Below, piece after piece: positions 11,301 through 26,300 of a DNA stretch of 64,000 nt. The notes beneath the pieces were generated by a model. It did no database searches and was not told the DNA's origin. It saw nothing but the letters and a program-made list of their open reading frames with translations. Source of the stretch: Patiria pectinifera (taxonomy: Eukaryota; Echinodermata; Asteroidea; Valvatida; Asterinidae). Within the stretch, counting starts at the first letter, position 1; each line of letters begins with the position of its first letter. A program made the position numbers and the translations under genes. The DNA is taken from positions 16,392,699 to 16,456,698 of the forward strand of contig CM057133.1 in NCBI GenBank assembly GCA_029964075.1, in the 5' to 3' direction.

Positions 11301-14300
11301 CATGACTGAAGTGGTGGCAGCATGATAAAGGTGTATTGATGAAGATCTTAATCTAAAAACAAGATTGCTTAAACGTCCAACCAACCGATTGGTTGGACAC
11401 ATTATTAAGCATTTGTTGGTTATTTCAACCAGTGATTGGTTATGTCAAGCGATCTGTTTTACAGTGAAAGCAACTAACCTTTGTACGTTTTTGTTCACTG
11501 GGCTACTATGAGTTTTAGAGAAAAAAAAATTGAAATTATAATGCACAGTTTTTGGTCGCGGTATATACTGGATACCTTTGCTAACACACGAAAAAAAATG
11601 TCAGCGGGCGCCCTTCATAAAAAAAAGTATACCGACCCCAATGATTGTTTTATTCTGAACAATACCATTCCATGCGGAATAATTTCATGGGTATTTGATA
11701 CCACCCGACATTTTCACAACGCAAGGTTGTTCTCATTAAATCGGCATATCCGTTACCGGGTCTAATTAGCAATGTTCCTAGTAGGTGGTCTTAACGAATG
11801 ACAACATATCGCCGACATGAAATATTATTTTGCCTATATTGTCTGCAGGGAAACGTATACTTTTATTGTATGGAGGGGTGACTCAAAGAAACGGTGCAAA
11901 GAACTTACTTCGTTTGAAATGCTTCTCAATGTGAGGAGAATGGTAGGCCCCTAAATAGATATGAACAACTTTCATATTTTCGGTATAGGGAATCATCGAG
12001 AAGAATACAGCCGCTCTTGTAGTTTGTACGGTCAAGATCTGGTTCAAAATTAATACTTATTGGAGACCTATAGTCTTGAGCAACTTGCACCAATTTCAGA
12101 CGGGAGTTGCAGAATGGCACTGAACCAATTCTGGAGATTTGAATTGAGCACATGAAAAGTTTGTAAGATCGGGTGTGTCCAAAGATCGACTGCAGTCGTT
12201 TCTGGGTGACTTCAGGGCCTATTAAATGAACGATTAATCTAAGTTTCGTCAATCTGAAACCAAATTCTATTTGACCAACTTTTAATAATCGCTCCCGCAT
12301 TGTTTTGGTTCGGTGCGACTGTGATAACGGAACGCCAGTCCGGCGATTTCTTTGGGCTTGCCCCATAGGCTGGTTTTCATTGTTTGGAGGGACAAACTTT
12401 CGAGATATATGGGACATTATCGGGTCAAACAGCCTCTTGCCAGAAACACGACATCATCGTTGTGGAGCAAAGCTTGCGTCTGTGAAAACGTACATTGGTC
12501 TTACATTAATTGTATTTTGTTTATTTATATTTATTTCTCATTTTAACTGGGTAGCCCATTCAGTGGAATCCGCTGATCTCCCATGGGTCCCAGTAAAGAG
12601 AAGACAATGTGAAGAAGTTACAGTTTTAGAGGTGGGAGGAAAAGCCCAGAAGAGTATTCTAAGCCCACGGAATCAAAACCCAATCCACATATTGGCCCAG
12701 GCAGGATTTGAACCCGGGTCACAGCGGTGGAAGGCGAGGAAAGTATACAGCTATACGCCAACCTGACTCCCAACATTTTGTTAGATGTTGCAGTTTGCAT
12801 GACCTATGATAAGATTCTGCGTTTTGATGTGATGAATCTTCATATCGCATTAAACAGCTTCTATACACTCATGGATTGGTCTTATGTCATACTACATTAA
12901 GTTCAGAACAGAATACGAGATCAAAAGTACATGTAATTCCTTCGGCGACTGACATTTTCGCTACAGCCTATAATTGCGCGTAATGCATGCACTCGTATAG
13001 GTCAACCATGCATCGCCTGATTCGACTGGTATGCACTGCGTCTTAATTGGTCGTCTGCTTAATTGCATAAATTATTGCTCTATACGATCAGCTCTTAGGG
13101 CTTGTACTTTTCTCCAAGCAGAATGTGCGTACATGTCCAATAGTCGTTACGCCTTCCCATGAAAGAAATGAAGACGTGGAGGAATAAACTACATGTACTA
13201 GCTAAAACAGTTCGAATGATATGAGACAATTTTAAAGAAAAGTTGTCAGATTTGAACGGAAAGGTCTGAGAATCTACGGTGAATAATATACAAATAATGA
13301 ATGTTTGTGAGTGCAATGGTAAGAATAATTTCATGAGGTGACAGATGAAATGTTCCATTCCATGTTCCATTCCAAATGTTCCATTATTTGCTGCCGACAT
13401 TAACTCGGCTCTCGTCGCATGGCTGGTTATTTGTGAACAAAAAACAACCCTTTTTCAGAGGGTTTCAGACGCCCAAATCGAGAATAATGATAAGATGCAT
13501 CTTTGAATTATTGTTGGATGTGTATGTTTTGTTACGCTATACTTTCCAGTCAGTCATGGAACTCGAGTCGGTACTTCCTGCTTTTTCGGTGATGTTTAAG
13601 CCTTAAGATCTCGTTACATTGCAAAATGTCATGTTCGATCTGCTGACGCCTTAACAGTTCATCCTGGCCTGAAACCACCTGCTTTTTATGCAGCTGTTTC
13701 CTGTCGATATCACACCTTTTGAAATCAAGAAAGTCGTATCTTGACACCCCCCAGCAAGAAAATTTCAGTGCACGCACTTAGCTATCCCCCCCCCCCCATT
13801 ATTAATATTTATATAGGCTTAATCGTTATGACTTATGTATATTCGGGTAGTGCTCCGAATGCAGGAAACCAGTTGAAAATAAATGCACAAAGATTGACGA
13901 CGAAATGCACAATATTGCTCTTTTTATTTTTCCATTAAAAAGGCCCCTAAGCAGGCTTTTATATATAGATCTAATACCTGATAGGTTATAAGCTACCGAC
14001 TCATGTCCGTCATTTTATTTTCTATGAATTATTGAGTAATTTGCTATTTCAAAATGATTTGTATACATGAGAGTTTAAAATATGAACCTTTAGAACTAGA
14101 AAAAAAAATAACGCCGTTTCCATTGCTATTGCACTTCCACGATACCATGTGTGAAATTGCGTATAGTTGCATACCCCAAGACAACATATAGCTATAACGA
14201 ACCGCAAGTACGTTAAAAATGTAAATTAACATCCCTCCCCTACCAAAATTGTTTATTCAAAATGATGATTGCTTCTGCTAAAAGTCAGTTCGATTGTCTT

Positions 14301-17300
14301 TGAAAACCGAAATTTGATTTATCTCTTCCATTTTCTATGAAGAAATGGTCGGAAACGTTTAACCGTCCAACCAGTCTTTGCATTAACCTATTCAGGCCGC
14401 CGCCATTCTTGTTTCCTAGAACTCCCGCCCATGCAGTCTTAAACTTGTCCTTGAATTATTATTCTTCTCGCCAAATTAAATTGAAGATGTTGAGACTGTT
14501 CAGAGAAACGTTTCAACATCACCATTTATATGTAGACGGGGCTTTTGTACGCCCTGTTAATGCTCGTCTCCATAGCAACGTCAATTAAGAAAAGAGATGC
14601 TTCGTTTTGTCCCGCTTTGGAGGAGAAATGTCCAGGTTTTTTTTTTCCTGGCTTGGTGTTTCGTTTAATAAAAAGATGTTCATTGAAGTTTTTTCCCCGT
14701 TTATGTTTTATAGGAGGTAGGGCCGAAATCCATTAGATGCGTTCGTGTGTAGAATAATATGATCCCAGTGCTAGACTACAACACGCGTGAATTTCTGATT
14801 TGGAAGATGGGACCGGCAAATAAAAGAAATCAGATGAATTGTCGTGTAATGTTGACTCGCCAGATTACATGTTTTATTACAGTTCGAAGCCAAATCTGAG
14901 TATAAAGCTCATTTGTATAATCGTCAGTTGACGGTATTCTGTTGGCAAAATCTCAGCTTTCAGATGTTGTACGTGTAGGCCTACACGTATTTTGTTTTGT
15001 GGAACGAAATAAATTATGTAATTGCAGGCAGAATGTATAGATCTCGACGTGTGGCCAATCTGCATTATATGGTGAGTCATCTTGTGTTATTGTAGGTCCG
15101 AACGGGGAAAAAATGTTTCTATACCATTGTCGTGAAGGTTGAAGCACGCAATTTGCGCCCTGCCGGATGGGACGCAGAATAGGCTTCGACTAGAGGGAAA
15201 ATTCAGACAAGTGTTAAGGCCATGATAGAGAAATGGAAGGGAGAGATACCTCAACATTGGTCATGCTTGTTATTTCCGCCATTAGTCAACGTGAGGGAAT
15301 CGAGAATGAAGCAGTGACACCGGTGTTCATACCCACCTATAGTAGTGGATTTGTATTTTATTCCCCTTCATCACAGCCGGTCCGTGACAAGCTGAGGTCG
15401 CTATCAAAAGACGAATCAGATCCAGTCTTGGTAATATTGGCAACGCTATACCCAGGACATTCCGAGCACAGACCTCACTCGTGCCTTATTTAAGCTAATG
15501 CGTGCGCATGAGCTATGCTCGGAATGTTCTGGGTAGCGCTGCCAATATTACCAAGACTGGATTTGATTCCTCTTGTTAACAGAGACCATCACCGCCGCGG
15601 CAACTTAACCGCGTTTGTCACAGGACTGGCTGCAGAATAGGGGAATAAAAATTCAAATCCAATCTTGCAATGGACCAAGACTTATTGCAACCCTGTAATA
15701 TACAAAAGCACCGTTCTGATGCTCACTTGGCTTACGAAATTGTTCAGTGTGGCATACTCTCGAAATATTGATCAATTGATCTTTTTTTCTTGTAGTCATA
15801 TATAAGACAGTTTACCCATTCCTATTGGTCGAGAGCCCGTAACGTAGGCGCTTTTAAACGGTTGATACACACCGGCTGGCTGGTCTGAAACACTTGTCCA
15901 GTGTCACATGGAAGTTGGACTCCTAGAAATCCGTTGTCTCATTACAGTTTTATTGGTTGAACGTTCACAATACTCACATAGGCATACAGTGAGTCAGTAG
16001 TTGATAGCCCTAAATTCACGATACACCGGCACAGCTGCGTTCTGCGTCACTCGCGCAGTACGTGCGACGCGCGCGCCAGTCTCCATAATGAGTTGTTTGC
16101 GACTATTCGCGAGAGGGACATACCATAATATAGCTAGAGGGGTGTTTAAATAAAGGAAGTCGGCCTAAAGTTGCTGAACAAAATCGTTGGAAGTTTATAG
16201 TTTTGACTTGTTTTGACTTTTGGACCGAACAGTTTTGACTTTTGGACCGAAAATGTATTTATGAATGGGTATTCGGCTCGGGTAATTATCAGCATCCAGA
16301 CTCCAACCGGTCTTAAACATATAGTGTTTAAAACCGGCCCAGTATATTTATTCTCCGAGTATTAAACAAGGGCAGCCCATTAGTTTTTCATGAACTTTTC
16401 TCCCTGGGGACACGAGTAACTTCTTCCATGCCCGTTAGTCTTTCCGAAATCATTGTTCCCCTAAAATCGAAAAAAAGAGGGTTTGTTTTCTCTTGGGAAT
16501 AACTTGGCAGCTTTTGAATATAAAGCAAAGTTTAGTTTTCATAATAACTATTTTGACGAGTTTCACATGTCTTAAACACCAATGAGAGAGTTCCACATCG
16601 AGATGCGCACAAGCCAAAATGTCACATAATTAACTCTCACTTTATTCCCATAGTTATAGCGTTCATTTTTTCGAACCACTATCGTGGAAAATTCACCTGT
16701 TTTTAAACACCAGTAAGAGCTCGACTGTTTGGTAATTAATTTGCATTTGCGTAAATGCGGCCGTTAACTTTTCATACATGTATTGATTTACCCATCACGG
16801 ACCATGGTCTTGAAGGCTAATGCCCGGCGTTTTGTACCCCATCCCACCCCTCTACTCGATAACAAAATCCACGGGTAGGGATATGCAAGGTGCTCTGAGG
16901 GTACATAAAATGACCGAACAAAGAGTGTATTACCTTCAATTGTCCCGCTTTGGAGGAGAAATGTCCAGGTTTTTTTTTACGGGCCCTGCTCTCCTGGCTT
17001 GGTGTTTCGTTTAATAAAAAGATGTTCATTGAAGTTCTTATTTCCCGTTTATGTTTTATAGGAGGTAGGGCCGAAAGCCATTAGATGCGTTCGTGTGTAG
17101 AATAATATGATCCCAGTGCTAGACTACAACACGCGTGAATTTCTGATTTGGAAGATGGGACCGGCAAATAAAAGAAATCAGATGAATTGTCGTGTAATGT
17201 TGACTCGCCAGATTACATGTTTTATTACAGTTCGAAGCCAAATCTGAGTATAAAGCTCATTTGTATAATCGTCAGTTGACGGTATTCTGTTGGCAAAATC

Positions 17301-20300
17301 TCAGCTTTCAGATGTTGTACGTGTAGGCCTACACGTATTTTGTTTTGTGGAACGAAATAAATTATGTAATTGCAGGCAGAATGTATAGATCTCGACGTGT
17401 GGCCAATCTGCATTATATGGTGAGTCATCTTGTGTTATTGTAGGTCCGAACGGGGAAAAAATGTTTCTATACCATTGTCGTGAAGGTTGAAGCACGCAAT
17501 TTGCGCCCTGCCGGATGGGACGCAGAATAGGCTTCGACTAGAGGGAAAATTCAGACAAGTGTTAAGGCCATGATAGAGAAATGGAAGGGAGAGATACCTC
17601 AACATTGGTCATGCTTGTTATTTCCGCCATTAGTCAACGTGAGGGAATCGAGAATGAAGCAGTGACACCGGTGTTCATACCCACCTATAGTAGTGGATTT
17701 GTATTTTATTCCCCTTCATCACAGCCGGTCCGTGACAAGCTGAGGTCGCTATCAAAAGACGAATCAGATCCAGTCTTGGTAATATTGGCAACGCTATACC
17801 CAGGACATTCCGAGCACAGACCTCACTCGTGCCTTATTTAAGCTAATGCGTGCGCATGAGCTATGCTCGGAATGTTCTGGGTAGCGCTGCCAATATTACC
17901 AAGACTGGATTTGATTCCTCTTGTTAACAGAGACCATCACCGCCGCGGCAACTTAACCGCGTTTGTCACAGGACTGGCTGCAGAATAGGGGAATAAAAAT
18001 TCAAATCCAATCTTGCAATGGACCAAGACTTATTGCAACCCTGTAATATACAAAAGCACCGTTCTGATGCTCACTTGGCTTACGAAATTGTTCAGTGTGG
18101 CATACTCTCGAAATATTGATCAATTGATCTTTTTTTCTTGTAGTCATATATAAGACAGTTTACCCATTCCTATTGGTCGAGAGCCCGTAACGTAGGCGCT
18201 TTTAAACGGTTGATACACACCGGCTGGCTGGTCTGAAACACTTGTCCAGTGTCACATGGAAGTTGGACTCCTAGAAATCCGTTGTCTCATTACAGTTTTA
18301 TTGGTTGAACGTTCACAATACTCACATAGGCATACAGTGAGTCAGTAGTTGATAGCCCTAAATTCACGATACACCGGCACAGCTGCGTTCTGCGTCACTC
18401 GCGCAGTACGTGCGACGCGCGCGCCAGTCTCCATAATGAGTTGTTTGCGACTATTCGCGAGAGGGACATACCATAATATAGCTAGAGGGGTGTTTAAATA
18501 AAGGAAGTCGGCCTAAAGTTGCTGAACAAAATCGTTGGAAGTTTATAGTTTTGACTTGTTTTGACTTTTGGACCGAACAGTTTTGACTTTTGGACCGAAA
18601 ATGTATTTATGAATGGGTATTCGGCTCGGGTAATTATCAGCATCCAGGCTCCAACCGGTCTTAAACATATAGTGTTTAAAACCGGCCCAGTATATTTATT
18701 CTCCGAGTATTAAACAAGGGCAGCCCATTAGTTTTTCATGAACTTTTCTCCCTGGGGACACGAGTAACTTCTTCCATGCCCGTTAGTCTTTCCGAAATCA
18801 TTGTTCCCCTAAAATAAAAAAAAAGAGGGTTTGTTTTCTCTTGGGAATAACTTGGCAGCTTTTAAATATAAAGCAAAGTTTAGTTTTCATAATAACTATT
18901 TTGACGAGTTTCACATGTCTTAAACACCAATGAGAGAGTTCCACATCGAGATACGCACAAGCCAAAATGTCACAGAATTAACTCTCACTTTATTCCCATA
19001 GTTATAGCGTTCATTTTTTCGAACCACCATCGTGGAAAATTCACCTGTTTTTAAACACCAGTAAGAGCTCGACAGTTTGGTAATTAATTTGCATTTGCGT
19101 AAATGCGGCCGTTAACTTTTCATACATGTATTGATTTACCCATCACGGACTATGGTCTTGAAGGCTAATGCCCGGCGTTTTGTACCCCATCCCACCCCTC
19201 TACTCGATAACAAAATCCACGGGTAGGGATATGCAAGGTGCTCTGAGGGTACATAAAATGACCGAACAAAGAGTGTATTACCTTCAATTGGAAGGTTTCG
19301 CCGCTTCAGTCGGACCCCTGACATCGTATTGGCAGACGGACAATCGGCAGTATTTATTGTTTTGATAGCGTTGCCATGGCGCCTTAAGCCGCTGTCGTCC
19401 TCCTCAAGGTCGTTGGACAAACGGAGGAAAACCCGAATGGATGAGCCACCAAATCGTAGCCCAGGCAAAATAATGAATGAGAGAGGCTTTATATAATAAG
19501 ATGATTAAGTTGCAGACCTTAAACCTTGTGTACATGTATGTCACGTTTTAGGCATATGGGCTAGATGACGGAGTTGTATAATTTTATCACCTTTATGTTG
19601 CCGGCCTCCAAAACTCGTTAACATGCTGTCGTTACACACGCATCGACTTTTCCCCGAAATTTATAGTAGTTGCGAAGTCTAGAACCGTCAAGTAAATTCA
19701 TGCCACAATCGGCACAGCCACTCAGTGCAAAGACGTTGCAATTGCATAAACTTTTTGCCATCTTGAATAGTCGTAATCTCGCGTTCCATTTTTTCCCCCC
19801 AAGATGTGCATCAGAGTCCCCAATCCTCGCTATGGTTTGTGACAATAATTGGGGACTGGGGATGGAGGTATCAGATACGTTATTCTGCCTATAGATGGTG
19901 GTTTATCCCGTAGGATATTAACTCGAGAAATGTGTAGTGTTTTGAGTAGGACAATGTAAAATATTTGATAGTCATTGAAGGGGAAACATTTAAGCTGAAA
20001 TGTCCTTCATCATTCATGTATTTTAAGCTCAATAGAGTGATTTTAAATCGAGATTCTCGGAGCTTTTTAGTTCGGGTGCAGATGAAACAAGGTCCCCAGT
20101 AGTCATATAACGGGTTAGCATATATAACCTCGGCTGCTTAATTTCAACTTGAAACCGAGGTCCTCAGTGCTGTTTTTTTTTCTGTCAAGAATTTACAAAG
20201 AAAAGGTCCCCAGTAGTCATAAAACGGGTTAGCACCGAGAGCCTCGGCTTGGCTGCTTAAGTTCAACTTCAAACCGAGGTCCTAAGTGTTTTCTTTTCTG

Positions 20301-23300
20301 GCGAGGATTTAAAAAAAAAAGGTACACAAATTAGCACTGAGAGCCTCGGCGTGGCTGCTTAATTTCAAATCGAAACTGATGTCCTCGGTGTTTTCTTTTC
20401 AGGCGAGGATTAAAAAAGAAAAGGTCCCCAATAGTCATAAAACGGGTTAGGACCGAGAGCCTCGGCTTGGCTGCTTAATTTCAACTTGAAACCGAGGTAC
20501 TCGGTGTTTTCTTTTCTGGTGAGGATAACAGAAGAAAAGGTCCCCAATAGTCATTAAACGGGTTAGCACCGAGAACCTCGGCTTGGCTGCTTAATTTCAA
20601 ATCGAAACCGAGGTACTCGGTGTTTTCTTTTCTGGTGAGGATTAAAAAAGAAAAGGTCCCCAATAGTCATAAAACGGGTTAGGACCGAGAACCTCGGCTT
20701 GGCTGCTTAATTTCAAATCGAAACTGATGTCCTCGGTGCTTTCTTTTTTGGCGAGGATTAAAAAGAAAAGGTCCCCAGTAGTCATAAAACGAGTTAGCAC
20801 CTCGAGTCTCGGCTTGGCTGCTTAATTCTAAACCGAAACCGAGGTCCTCAGTGTTTTCTTTTTTGGTTAGGATTAAAACATAGGAAAGGTCCCAACAGTT
20901 CAGCACCGAGAGCCTCGGTTTGGCTGCTTTATTTCAAATCGAAATCGAGGTCCTCAGTGCTTTCTTTTCAGGTGAGGATGAAAAAAGATCCCAAGTAGTC
21001 ATCGATTTAGCTTAAAAGTCGTTTGTATAAAATTGCAAAAACTCCTAACAGATTTAGCTTGCGTAACAATTGACTCGATAGGAGCTCATTCAATCAACCG
21101 TTATTGCTGTATCAACCGACTGGTGTTGACTTAAGTGAACGCTGATGATGGCTTGGTAAATATTAGCGGCTGGATGGGATGTTTGCTATCCAACAGGTTA
21201 CAGCTTAATGATAGATTCCCGGGGTCCATGCAGGTGTCATGAAGATTATGTTTGAACAGATCTTTATCTCTTTACGAGGAAGTGGGCCATCTTTTACTTT
21301 ACTACACAGGGTGTCTAAAAAAATGTAGCAGTCAATCCATACATATATTACAAATACAAGCGCTCCCTTTTTGCAAAACTTGTCTAGTCTGAAAATGTAT
21401 ACATGTAAATACTGTACACAATGGTCTTTATCCCATCTCATTTGGACACCCCAGTCCAAAGATACAGCTAATTAAATGAAAGGACTTGGATTCCAAGTTG
21501 GGCCACTTGGTATCTAATGAAAGGCATTCACATACCAAGAAGGTGACGAAAGTGGCCCAAACCGATTTTGACAGTCTCTACAAGCTTTTCCGTAACTTTG
21601 AAACAAAAGGTCCAAATCACATAGCACAAAAATCCTGTCAAGGGTAAAGAGACACTCTATCATCTCATGGTAAATATGTTTCCCCCTCACCCCCCCCCTC
21701 AAAAAAAGTAATTAGTTTTCTCAGAAAAATGATTTCCTCAGATTTAGTTTCCTCAGAAAAATGGTGGGTTTGGCATTTAAGAGGCACCCTGTATATTTCT
21801 CACTAGCGCGGTCCGTGTGTGATGCTCAGGGTTGCAGGCTAGTATTAGGCCCAACATTGCCTTCGCCGGTCAAATCACGATTTTCAAATTGATCTGCTAT
21901 TAAAGAGCATTTTGTGGGCCATGAACTTGAGGGTTTGTTAAAAAAAGAAAGATGGAAGCCGTGAACAGGAGTACGAGCTTGTATTTCTGTGAAATTTGGA
22001 TGAAATTGGGCACTAAAATTGCTCTATTTTGCAATGGAGCGATTTTTCAAAATAACGATGGGCTTCTTTAAGGGGTGATCATCTTCGGATGGGAAATTCT
22101 CCCAAAAGTCATCGGATTAGGCCTACCCCAAAAACATTTGAACAGAAAATAAAAGATGATGAAATAAGCTTAATTTGATGTGTCTCGAACACCTTGGAGA
22201 TCTGTGAGTATTTTTCCTGATTTTTTGGAAGTGGGGGAATTTATGGCGGCTTATTTACTGGTCAGCAACCTCAGACATTGATGTACTCGCCATAATGGAA
22301 GTGCGTTGCGTGACTTCGAAAAGTTGCTCGCGGATATGAAGATTCAGAAATTGTCCACTGTTTTGCGTTTCTTGTTGGTTCTGAAAATGAAATGAACGTT
22401 GTGAATCCTTTTAAATTAGTATTCGATAACCGTTTAAATATTAAAAGGAGACGGACATACAAATAACCCAATCCTCGTGTCCCCCAATTAAGTACAAACA
22501 TTTTTCACAGATTTGTCATCTGACCAGTACTAAAACTCGAACAGCTTGTATAAAATTTATTTGAAAACATCAAACCTAAAATAAAACGCGGTGAATTCAT
22601 TTTTAAAAAGGCTGATAATGTTGGACACCCGAAAACACTTCTGATTAATGAAGGATTAATCGTGTGATTTTAGTGACACGGACGCGGTATAGACAAGGAA
22701 CATTTTGGGTAGGTATGGTTGAAAGCCAGCCACGGTGTTTCAGCTGTGCTTCGCCTGTTTTACAGTGGCTTAAATCTCAAAGTGGAAAAAGAAAACTTTG
22801 GACTAATTTTGAAATCCGTTTTGATCAAAACTACGGTTGTGAACGAAGGGAGAAAAACCCCACAGACTCTTACAATAGACAGTGAACTCTGCGTAAAGCG
22901 GGTCATGGTACAAACAAATTGTTTGGTCTAAATTTTGTATTGATGGGAAACATCGACAAAACGTTTTGTGTTTCGTTAAATGGTTATTCCTTGCCAAAAG
23001 ACGGCTTTTGTAAGGAAACACAGAGACCTTGTTGATACAAACCATATGGCACGTGAACATTTTGAATGGAACAACCTCCAGCGTCGTCCGTTTCCATGCC
23101 AACCGGCACAATCTACTTTGACCGCGCAGTTCTTGCATTGACCCGAATTCGTCAATAAAATCCGATTCTATTGGTTAATGCAGGGTTAATAATCGTCAAT
23201 CAAAAAAAAAATATTGATTGGTTGGCATGGAATCAAATGACAATGCACGAAGTTGCTATTCAAAACTTGCACGTCCGCAAGGTTTCGGCCCCTACATTGC

Positions 23301-26300
23301 CTTGAACTCTACCACAGTTTAACCGAATTTTACAAATTGTTTCCGTCTCATTGAATTCCGACACAACAATGGACAGACGACGACTCACTACTGGAATACT
23401 GTGATTATATTTATACCTCAAAAACTTCGAAGAAACTTCTTTTTTGTGTGTGTGGATACACCAAAGAAGACAATAATATCACACGTCAGCATTCTAGGAA
23501 CGCGATCGAATTTCGGACAGAGTATAGGAGAAGTAAGCTTGGACTATATACTTGCACGAAGAACGCGATATTTTATGGACCTCAAAACGAAATCTTTGTG
23601 TGCTTTGTCACGTGATTGCAAACTAACGACAGTTTCTATCATTCCGTGTATTATTATACAACATTGTTTTAAAATATAAAATTATAGAAAGAATTTGGAA
23701 TCAGTGGTGCATGATATATATATAAAATAAAATAAAAAAGAAGTTAATCACGATTTTCAGTGAAACGCATTGCAGCACGACACATTTCGGGGGAAAAAAC
23801 GTTGATGAAATATAGGCCTAATAATTATGACCATTCCAAAAAATTAACACATTTTGTAAGTGATAGATGTGGCACGTTGTCACAGCGAAAAGTCTCCGGA
23901 AGGGAAACTAGCACGGTTTATACCGTGGAAATATTTTTCAAATGTTTTCAATATACGGAAAAGGCTGACGACATCTGTATTAATTAACTTCGCGTGAGAC
24001 ACAATTTCTTTTAAACGAAAATGCATTAGGAAGGCGCAATAGATCAGTCTCTTAAAGCTAACTCAAGAATGTCAAAAATACTTATGCTATTTTGGCGGTC
24101 TAAACAGGGCGAGTCAAACAGAAAATGACCGGGATTAATGATTTTTATCATAAAAAAAGCAATCACGTTTGACACACCAAGGAAGTATGTCTTGAAAGAG
24201 CATGTTCTTCCACTCATCTGAAGAAAAAAATCACTGAAATTGATCCATGCTATCAGAACTTATGCATGTTTTACTAAAAGAACCCATTTTTTATATCCGT
24301 GGAATGCTATTCGAAGCTATTGGCCTGAATGATTCTAATACAGAAGAGGTTGGACTGTCAGATTTTTGTTTTCAACATGAGGAACAAGTCAACTCTTTGT
24401 TTTTCCTGAAATTTTGATGGCGATTTTGGTGTGTTTTCTTTGCAAGTTCTCGTTCATGTATCGATGTGGGTAAACGTCCATGTGTCATTGTATTTAAAGG
24501 GTATTCATCAGTTCGCAGAACGGACAATGATCAGTGGTGGACAGCTGAATTTTGTGATCTTTTTATATAACTTGGGAATAGAGTATATGCAAATTACGTG
24601 AAATTTTTACAGTTATATTGCCAATAACATGTACTTGTATTGTTTATGAAATGGTGCCGGCTACATATATCTTAAAAGTTTTTTTTTTCATTAGGGCACT
24701 TACTTTTTGACTCACCGTACATGCAGAAAATTAAGGGGAAAAACATTTTATCGGTTTGGAATTGGACACGTATTTTATAGCTTCTATGTTTTAGTGTATG
24801 CTTTCGATCTTTGTATATTCGTTTTATCATTTCCCTTAACTCGCGGAGTACGTCCAAGTTTCGTCACTGATTTTGTGTTTTTTTTCTGCTCTGTTTCTTT
24901 CACAGCAAACGATTCTAAGGTAAATTCCATCTCCCCCAATGCTGGCAGCACGGCAGGAGGAACCCGTCTCACCATAACCGGAACAGGTAAGCTCGTCAGA
25001 TAGACGCCAGATTGACTGAAAAGCCGAGGATTCGCGTAAGGATATTTCCGGAACTGTTTGCAGTTTTTACAGGGCTTTTCTGGCCACGTGGGCCCTAAGT
25101 AATAGCTCCAGAATTATCCTGAGGTCGGGTTCAAGCCCCGCTCCAGTCAAATTCTTTGTTCAACCTTTCAAAACTTAATATGTTTAACTTGATAGAAGCC
25201 ACTCAAGAAAATCTCGATTTTAGGAACAACTTGACGCGTCACCCGATATCATTTCATTGATGAATTTCAGTCCGGTGAAGATGTGAAATCCAGTCTGGCG
25301 GGAGTTTAAACCGGATCAATCAAAATTGGGGATGCGGATAAGGACTAGACTTATTAGTTTATGTGAGATATGACGAACACAATACCAACACTAATGCGTA
25401 TTTATAAAGAGCACGCATCCACCACTATTGGTTCTCAAGGCGCTACATCATTATTACTCTGTTCATTGGGCCAATGAAACACTCCAAAGACACTCTCAGC
25501 TCCCTGGGGAGTATACAGCTCCATGCTGCCATTTCGGCGCGAAGCAGCTAAAATCAACCACAATAACCATCTCTGCCCAGGATGGACTCGCACCCACAAC
25601 CTGCATTGCCCACAGGCGTTACTTGGTTTGGGTAAATACAAAAGATCTTTACCTAGAACAAACGGCGCCCTTCTACTGCGTCCGCCATATCTCAAATAAG
25701 CCGGTCGCGGTGCATTCGTTCTATTCCTACCTCCATGTGTGAACTTTCTAGAACTGATGACAAAGTTAATTTCTTAGAATAAGTGGCAACAAATATGATT
25801 GATGGTCCAAGAATGAGTTTATCATGCACCGTTTGAAAGGCAAACGCAGAAACGAACCACATCTTCTGATGATAAACTTCTCATTATAATAACTACGATT
25901 GTGTATTGAATTATGATATACGGAAATCAATATTGATCTGCTATTATGGACAAGTATAATCAATAGGGGTTGACTTCCTTTAATAATTCAGGGGAACAAT
26001 CACGCCTATCCTTTATACTCTGTAAACTAATCCCCTATTGGCCGACATTAGGTTCTTTGTGAGTGTTACGCAATGTTTACAGCCAATCCATGGCGACGTA
26101 CCAAGCATCAGGTCCCAGCAAGGTTGGGAATCGATCTCCTTTTGTCGTTCGGTAGGTTGATGATGAAAACAAGTTTTTGTAGACCTGTTTGCGTTTGGGA
26201 TGAGAAGCTATACCTCTAACTCCAAATTCCTGTGGGGAACAAAGAAGAACGTTTATTTAGCCGTTTCATAACCGAGTGTGAAGATTTTTTTTTCAAACAA

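Larger units (their letters stand above)
8307..24905 (+). other. Intron 1 (16.6 kb)
   Basis: It begins GTAAGT and ends CTTTCACAG. No additional exon with a fitting phase and family similarity was found. It holds hairpins (8976-9053, 10387-10422), a SINE (9313-9640), another SINE (12545-12775), a 2.35-kb tandem duplication (14609-19290), an ~115-bp minisatellite (20085-20995), a possible mariner-like MITE (21307-21791) and a dispersed repeat (21825-22250). Between 22300 and 24900 I see only AT-rich unique DNA. Confidence 0.8.

Noticed and set aside
14877-17841. Paired identical open frames (67, 64 and 86 codons) in the 2.35-kb duplication
   Set aside because: They are identical only because the DNA is duplicated; the largest lies across one arm of a foldback and shows no coding signature.
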